Shown piece by piece: positions 5,209 through 9,338 of a stretch of 9,338 nt of DNA. Under the pieces are notes generated by a model. That model saw nothing but the letters and a program-made list of their open reading frames with translations. It was not told where the DNA came from and ran no database searches. Each line of letters starts with the position of its first letter. Position 1 is the first letter of the stretch. The position numbers and the translations under genes were made by a program. Source of the stretch: Thermoproteota archaeon (lineage in GTDB: Archaea; Thermoproteota; Methanomethylicia; Culexarchaeales; Culexmicrobiaceae); contig QMQW01000011.1 in assembly GCA_003650625.1 (NCBI GenBank), positions 1 to 9,338 on the forward strand, given 5' to 3'.

Positions 5209-5637
5209 ATGGAAAGAATCGAGGAACTTAAGAAGAGAGGCGAACTTATAGTAGAAGCGCCAATTGAAATTCTCCGAGAAGCAGCTAGGATAACCCTTGG
5301 AATAGGAGTTAAGGAGTGCAGGGAAGACGATAACATAGTATTCACCTATGAAAGCCCAGTATGCCCGCCCAGAATAATTGCAAAGGAAATTGAGCCGGGA
5401 AAATACCACATATTATCATCAAATAAGTGCTCAATCCCAGACTGCCCATACTGGGAGAGATGCGCGAAACTAAGCACCGAAAGACTGAGAATATACGAAA
5501 TAGCCCTTAACAAGCTGCTTGGAAAGGATAAGATTCTCAAGGCAAGGTACGAGTGGCTGCCAGAGAGAGTTAAAGAGGAGGAGCTAGAAAAGCTCATTGA
5601 CAGGCTAATTAGCAGACCCAAACCAGAAGAAATGTAA
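5209..5637 (+). CDS. Protein of unknown function with a cysteine cluster, 142 aa
   Basis: I do not recognise a named family. The N-terminal 35 residues are helical and charged. C37 and C52 flank a short strand region, and the centre carries Cys74-x4-Cys79-x5-Cys85 (CSIPDCPYWERC), which together with Cys52 (VCPPRI) could bind zinc or an iron-sulfur cluster. The C-terminal 50 residues are predominantly charged and helical. No signal peptide or membrane segment is visible. ATG 5209 is chosen because GGAAGGGAG precedes it and the TATA-like box at 5172-5179 predicts a start of transcription at about 5202. The longer frame from 5113 would overlap the probable sRNA. It precedes purA by 14 nt, so the two are probably co-transcribed, but this alone does not give it a role in purine synthesis. 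Confidence 0.75.
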   Translation: MERIEELKKRGELIVEAPIEILREAARITLGIGVKECREDDNIVFTYESPVCPPRIIAKEIEPGKYHILSSNKCSIPDCPYWERCAKLSTERLRIYEIALNKLLGKDKILKARYEWLPERVKEEELEKLIDRLISRPKPEEM

Positions 5638-5639
5638 GT

Positions 5640-5645
5640 GGAGGG
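5640..5645 (+). promoter_or_regulatory. Shine-Dalgarno site of purA
   Basis: GGAGGG ends 6 nt before ATG 5652 and supports that start over the in-frame ATG at 5661. It lies in the 14-nt gap after the upstream gene, consistent with internal translation initiation in an operon. Confidence 0.65.
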
Positions 5646-5651
5646 AGCAGG

Positions 5652-6671
5652 ATGCCCTGCATGGTCATTGTCGGAGGATTCTTCGGAGACGAAGGAAAAG
5701 GCAAAATAGTATCCTACCTAGCACTCAAAGACCAAGTAGACTTGGCAGTTAGAACAGGCTCAGTAAATGCAGGGCACACCGTAAGGTGGAACGGCAAAAA
5801 GTACAAGCTAAGAATAGTTCCAAGCGCATTCGTCCATGAAAAATGCAAATTACTGATAGGCGCAGGAGCAAACATAAACGTCTCAATATTCCTCAAGGAA
5901 GTTGAGGAAACCAAGTGCAAAGGCAGAATAGGAGTAGACTTCCAATCATCGATAATCGAGGAAAAGCACATAGCTGAAGATAGGGGAAATGAATACCTAG
6001 CCAAGAAGATAGGCACAACCGGGCAGGGAGTAGGGCCTGCAATAGCAGAAAGAGTTAGGCGAAAAGCCAAGCTAGCCAGGGACGTTCCAGAGCTCAAGCA
6101 GTACCTAACCGACGTGGCATTAGAAGTCAACAAAGCCCTAGATAGAGGAGAAAAAGTCATTCTAGAAGGAACTCAAGGCACATTCCTATCCCTATACCAC
6201 GGCACATACCCGTACGTAACTGGAAGAGACACCACCGCATCAGCAGTTTGCAGCGAAGTTGGAGTAGGCCCAACCAAAGTGGACGAAGTACTCATAGTAT
6301 TCAAGGCTTACGTTTCAAGAGTAGGGGAAGGACCGCTCCCAGGAGAGCTAAGCCCAGAAGAAGCAGATAGAAGAGGCTGGACTGAAATAGCGACGGTCAC
6401 AGGCAGGCGAAGAAGAGTAGCTCCATTCAACTTCGAGCTAGCTAGGAGAGCAGTAATGCTAAATGGAGCAACTCAAATAGCCATAACCAAGCTCGACATA
6501 CTATTCCCAAGCTGCGCAAAGGCAAGAAACTTCGACAACCTCAGCGAGGAGGCAAAGAAGTTCATAAGCAAAATAGAAGATGAACTGGGAGTACCAGTAA
6601 CATTGATAGGAACTGGAGAGGGAGTATACGACGTAATCGACCTAAGAGGAAGAAAGCTGGAAAAAACATGA
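5652..6671 (+). CDS. purA: Adenylosuccinate synthetase, short archaeal type
   Basis: This joins IMP and aspartate using GTP, the first committed step to AMP. The phosphate-binding loop GDEGKGK is at residues 12-18, with catalytic Asp13 and the His42 of [15 protein letters not shown] (121-130), EGTQG (172-176) and [13 protein letters not shown] (187-199) follow, and [12 protein letters not shown] supplies the basic loop expected near the C-terminal part. At 339 residues it matches the short archaeal form, about 90 residues smaller than bacterial enzymes. The start at 5652 is supported by GGAGGG 6 nt upstream. It is the middle gene of an apparent operon: 14 nt after the unknown protein and overlapping the Nudix gene by ATGA. 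Confidence 0.95.
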   Translation: MPCMVIVGGFFGDEGKGKIVSYLALKDQVDLAVRTGSVNAGHTVRWNGKKYKLRIVPSAFVHEKCKLLIGAGANINVSIFLKEVEETKCKGRIGVDFQSSIIEEKHIAEDRGNEYLAKKIGTTGQGVGPAIAERVRRKAKLARDVPELKQYLTDVALEVNKALDRGEKVILEGTQGTFLSLYHGTYPYVTGRDTTASAVCSEVGVGPTKVDEVLIVFKAYVSRVGEGPLPGELSPEEADRRGWTEIATVTGRRRRVAPFNFELARRAVMLNGATQIAITKLDILFPSCAKARNFDNLSEEAKKFISKIEDELGVPVTLIGTGEGVYDVIDLRGRKLEKT

Positions 6672-7105
6672 AGCGAGTATATCCAAGCCAGCCAATAGTT
6701 GGAGTTGGAGCAGTAATCATAGACAATGAAAAAAGAATACTGCTAGTTAGAAGAGCAGCTCCGCCGGGAAGAGGCCTCTGGGCCATTCCAGGAGGAATTG
6801 TTAAGCTGGGAGAAAAACTGAAGGAAGCCGTTAAAAGGGAAGTCAAGGAGGAAACAGGCTTAGAAGTTGAGGTCGGAGACCTAGAAGACGTATTTGAAGT
6901 AATTATAAGAGATGAAGCTGGAAAAATAAAGTACCACTACGTAATAGTTGACTATCAGGCGAGGGTTTCAGGAGGAAAATTAAGGGCATCAACAGACGCG
7001 CTGGAAGTAAAGTGGTTCTCAGCCGAAGAAATTAAAAAGGTAAGGACGACGAAGGCCACCGGAAAACTTCTCGAAAAGCTGATTTCAACTGGAAAGATAG
7101 GGTGA
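6668..7105 (+). CDS. Nudix hydrolase
   Basis: The 145-residue protein has a complete Nudix box, G-x5-E-x7-REV-x-EE-x-GL, at residues 43-65 (Gly43, Glu49, Arg57, Glu58, Glu61, Glu62, Gly64). It binds metal and hydrolyses nucleoside diphosphates linked to another group. [19 protein letters not shown] before the box is the usual first part of the fold. The substrate is uncertain; ADP-ribose, an oxidised nucleotide or a dinucleotide are all possible. The ATG overlaps the purA stop (ATGA), indicating translational coupling, so a housekeeping link to purine nucleotides is a reasonable inference. It converges with the peptidase gene, leaving only 10 nt between the stop codons. Confidence 0.92.
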   Translation: MKRVYPSQPIVGVGAVIIDNEKRILLVRRAAPPGRGLWAIPGGIVKLGEKLKEAVKREVKEETGLEVEVGDLEDVFEVIIRDEAGKIKYHYVIVDYQARVSGGKLRASTDALEVKWFSAEEIKKVRTTKATGKLLEKLISTGKIG

Positions 7106-7115
7106 GAGGAGCAGG

Positions 7116-9338
7116 CTAATCACTGCACCGGCCATGCAAGCTGTAGAGGGAGTTGAATAGCAGTTTAAATGTGCCGTGAGTTTGAGCTCTAAATTGAGGC
7201 CTAAACGCCATTAGCACTATCCTCCCATCGCCATACCTAGCTGAAATCATAGCCGGCTTCCTGCCCAAGTACTTCTCTCCAATAAGCCAGCCGCTCTGCA
7301 TTATGTCCCTCTCCGGGTAGGATAGCACCACCTCGTAGAGCTCGTTATTGTAGTTCGGCAGTATCTGCAGAACTGGACTGAAGTGAAATAGCACATATGC
7401 CTTCCTCGGCATTCCATATCCCAATGGGTGATTCACATCGACATTAACCTTCAGCATTGAGCCTGGGCAGAAGAACTCCTTAGGCTCAAGATCCAACGAC
7501 AAGTCCTTAATTGGCAGCTTGAAGGCGCTTATCACAAACTCGCAAGACCTATTGAAAGCCACGATCACTCCGCCGCCCTTGACGAATTCCTTCAACTTTT
7601 CAACGCCCTCCTTTCCAAGCCCACTCCTGTACTCTGGAGGAATTGGAGGAAGGACGAATGGTCGCTTAAGCCTTTTAGTGAGCTCCTCCTCAATATTCTC
7701 CCCAGTTATTAGGCATGGATAGTCGTTCGCGAAAATTAGAAGGTCAACCTTCTCCGAAAGCTTGCCATCAAGTATGTCCTTATCCATGATCACCTTGTAG
7801 GGGAAGCCGTACTGCTCAAGAAGCCACCTAGTCCACCCCTCATCCATGTTGCCGCCATAGTACCTCTGATAGATCCCTATTCTCAGCAGCTTCAACTCCA
7901 CAAATTCAGCTTCAAGCTCCTCATCAACGCAAATGAAATCGACGTGAAACCTGTCGCTTGCCTCCTGCAGCTTACTAGCAATTCCATCCTGATTTGGAAT
8001 GAAGAATGAGCCTGCTGGAAGCTGAACTCCATTAAAGTTTAGAGGCTCAGTCAGCCTATAAACCTTGAATCCAGAAGCGAGAAGCAAGTTTACCGCTGCA
8101 TAGCTGTCGTTGTACCTGCAGCTAAGCAAGTAGCCAACCTTCGACTCAGCAACTTTAAACTTCGGATACTCAACTTCAACTACCTTCTCAAATTCACCGT
8201 CAAACCTCTCATCCACAGCTTCCACCTTAACGCCCATGTAGTCCGGCAGGGTGTACGACGCCACGTCATAGGGCTTAATTGGAGTGCCATCCCTAGCTCT
8301 AGTCCACTCATTATCAGGGTAAATAGTCCTTTGCAAAATGTACTTGACGAAGGCTCTAGCTGGCTGAGCTAAGAAAATCACGTACGTTCCAGCTGGGAAA
8401 ACCTTATCTCCAACCTTAAACTCCCTCTTAGCCCTATGAACCTCAACGTCCAATCTTAAGAAAACTTCAATTAGCTTAAGAGCAGTAAGCGGGTCATGCT
8501 GATCCAGCGGAATTATGAAGGCGTAAGGCGGCTCTCTCAATCCCCTCTCAATATTCCTCATAGCCTTGACGTACATGTTCCTCAAAAGGACCTCCCTAAG
8601 CTTAGCCGCAAGCTCAAGGGCAGCCAAGTTGGAGATCTTCTGCTGCCTAACTATGTCCCTTAACCTCCACCAGCCTCCAGGCCATGGATTTGGAAAGCTC
8701 ATTTGAGGCCTATCAGCAGCTCTACCCCTATGGCCAGTCAACTGATGAGGGTGAATGTAAATTGGAGTAGCAATCTTCACGGTGGCAGACTCGGTGAGCA
8801 TCCCCACGATATTGAGGAAGTTAGCCAAGTTCAAGAACGAGGCAGTCCACTCAGCCGTAAACGGCGGGCCGCCCTCAACCCCCTTAACTCCCTCCTCCTC
8901 AAGCCTAACAGCCATGTAACCTCCAAACATCTGATGCTCTCTCCAGAGAAGGGGATCAATTTCAGGGCTTATGGGGTCATACCATGGAGGAATGTAGAGC
9001 CTAGCGCCATAGCTCCCCATGTGATGGTTATCTATGTAGGCTTGAGGCTTCCAATCCCTATAAACAACCTTAGCAAACATTTGAGACTCCCTTTGAGTGA
9101 GCATGTAAGCATCCCTATTATTGTCGTGGCCGCAGTACTTGTGATATAGCCAAGGAGGAGGAGAGCCCTCATACTCAGTTCCAAGCCACTTGTTATACCA
9201 GTCCACAACCATGATTTGGCCGTCCGGGTTGAAGCATGGAAAAAGCAGAACTATCACATTATCTAAAATCTCCTTAACTCGGCCATCATCACTAGTTGCC
9301 AGCTCGTACGCAAGCTCAACAGCCATTTGAGTGCCGCC
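7116..9338 (-). CDS. M14-family zinc carboxypeptidase-like protein, 5' end outside the window
   Basis: The frame is open to the right edge, where GGTQ precedes the first Met (9326). Family members have H-x-x-E just upstream of the G-T-(E/Q)-x-A-L-E-L-A-Y segment, so the first two zinc ligands must lie beyond the window and 9326 is not the true start. Visible from that Met are NPDGQ (33-37), GHDNNRD with the substrate-binding Asn-Arg (66-72), the third ligand in DNHHMGS (99-105), and a likely catalytic Glu179 in MLTES. After the catalytic domain come about 500 residues, including a probable glutamine-amidotransferase-like fold (about 480-610, LLIFANDYP and FVKGGGVIVAF). The visible part is 740 residues and has no membrane segment. 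Secretion cannot be judged without the N-terminus. Confidence 0.87.
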   Translation of the reverse strand, partial: GGTQMAVELAYELATSDDGRVKEILDNVIVLLFPCFNPDGQIMVVDWYNKWLGTEYEGSPPPWLYHKYCGHDNNRDAYMLTQRESQMFAKVVYRDWKPQAYIDNHHMGSYGARLYIPPWYDPISPEIDPLLWREHQMFGGYMAVRLEEEGVKGVEGGPPFTAEWTASFLNLANFLNIVGMLTESATVKIATPIYIHPHQLTGHRGRAADRPQMSFPNPWPGGWWRLRDIVRQQKISNLAALELAAKLREVLLRNMYVKAMRNIERGLREPPYAFIIPLDQHDPLTALKLIEVFLRLDVEVHRAKREFKVGDKVFPAGTYVIFLAQPARAFVKYILQRTIYPDNEWTRARDGTPIKPYDVASYTLPDYMGVKVEAVDERFDGEFEKVVEVEYPKFKVAESKVGYLLSCRYNDSYAAVNLLLASGFKVYRLTEPLNFNGVQLPAGSFFIPNQDGIASKLQEASDRFHVDFICVDEELEAEFVELKLLRIGIYQRYYGGNMDEGWTRWLLEQYGFPYKVIMDKDILDGKLSEKVDLLIFANDYPCLITGENIEEELTKRLKRPFVLPPIPPEYRSGLGKEGVEKLKEFVKGGGVIVAFNRSCEFVISAFKLPIKDLSLDLEPKEFFCPGSMLKVNVDVNHPLGYGMPRKAYVLFHFSPVLQILPNYNNELYEVVLSYPERDIMQSGWLIGEKYLGRKPAMISARYGDGRIVLMAFRPQFRAQTHGTFKLLFNSLYSLHGRCSD

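Noticed and set aside
8703..9149. Plus-strand open frame opposite the peptidase
   Set aside because: It is a shadow of the M14 coding frame, which has clear family motifs.
1..9338. CRISPR arrays, insertion sequences, tRNA or rRNA genes
   Set aside because: No regularly spaced repeats, transposase frame, cloverleaf or rRNA segment was seen in the non-coding gaps; the only rRNA-related string is the short sRNA guide.

Overview
The window comes from an archaeon, most likely a thermophilic member of the TACK/crenarchaeal group. This is inferred from the gene content: a RIO2 kinase N-terminus, the short archaeal adenylosuccinate synthetase, a single-domain KaiC-like ATPase, archaeal-type NH3-dependent NAD synthetase and an apparent C/D box guide RNA. 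TATA boxes about 26 nt upstream of likely transcription starts and GGAGGTG-type Shine-Dalgarno sites support it. I cannot name the genus.

Layout: 1-227 (-) is the 5' end of rio2, running off the left edge. It is divergent from a small ArsR-like winged-helix regulator (477-776, +). After a gene-poor stretch with two inverted repeats (777-957) comes a minus-strand block, in transcription order: kaiC-like ATPase (4999-4265), metallophosphoesterase (4259-3522, ending in a terminator-like hairpin), nadE (3479-2664) and pyrG (2602-958). To the right, divergent from the ATPase, are a probable C/D box sRNA (about 5075-5140, +), a cysteine-containing protein of unknown function (5209-5637, +), purA (5652-6671, +) and a Nudix hydrolase (6668-7105, +). 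A large M14-family metallocarboxypeptidase (7116-9338, -) converges on the Nudix gene and runs off the right edge.

Most genes with clear roles serve nucleotide and cofactor supply: CTP (pyrG), NAD (nadE), the AMP branch (purA) and a nucleotide-derivative hydrolase (Nudix).

The most remarkable feature is in pyrG. Its conserved reading frame is interrupted directly after the P-loop GKG by 28 extra nucleotides that form a strong hairpin and bring an in-frame TGA. Removing exactly these 28 nt restores a normal 538-residue CTP synthase. The rest of the gene is intact, so this may be a mini-intron, a translational bypass or frameshift element, or a sequence error. I could not draw a canonical bulge-helix-bulge that gives the right junction. 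The second notable feature is the sRNA at 5075-5140. Its D-box guide has a 10-nt perfect complement to the 1400 region of 16S rRNA, in the register that predicts 2'-O-methylation of C1402 (E. coli numbering). A third is a degenerate inverted copy of the pyrG 3' end lying just beyond its stop codon.
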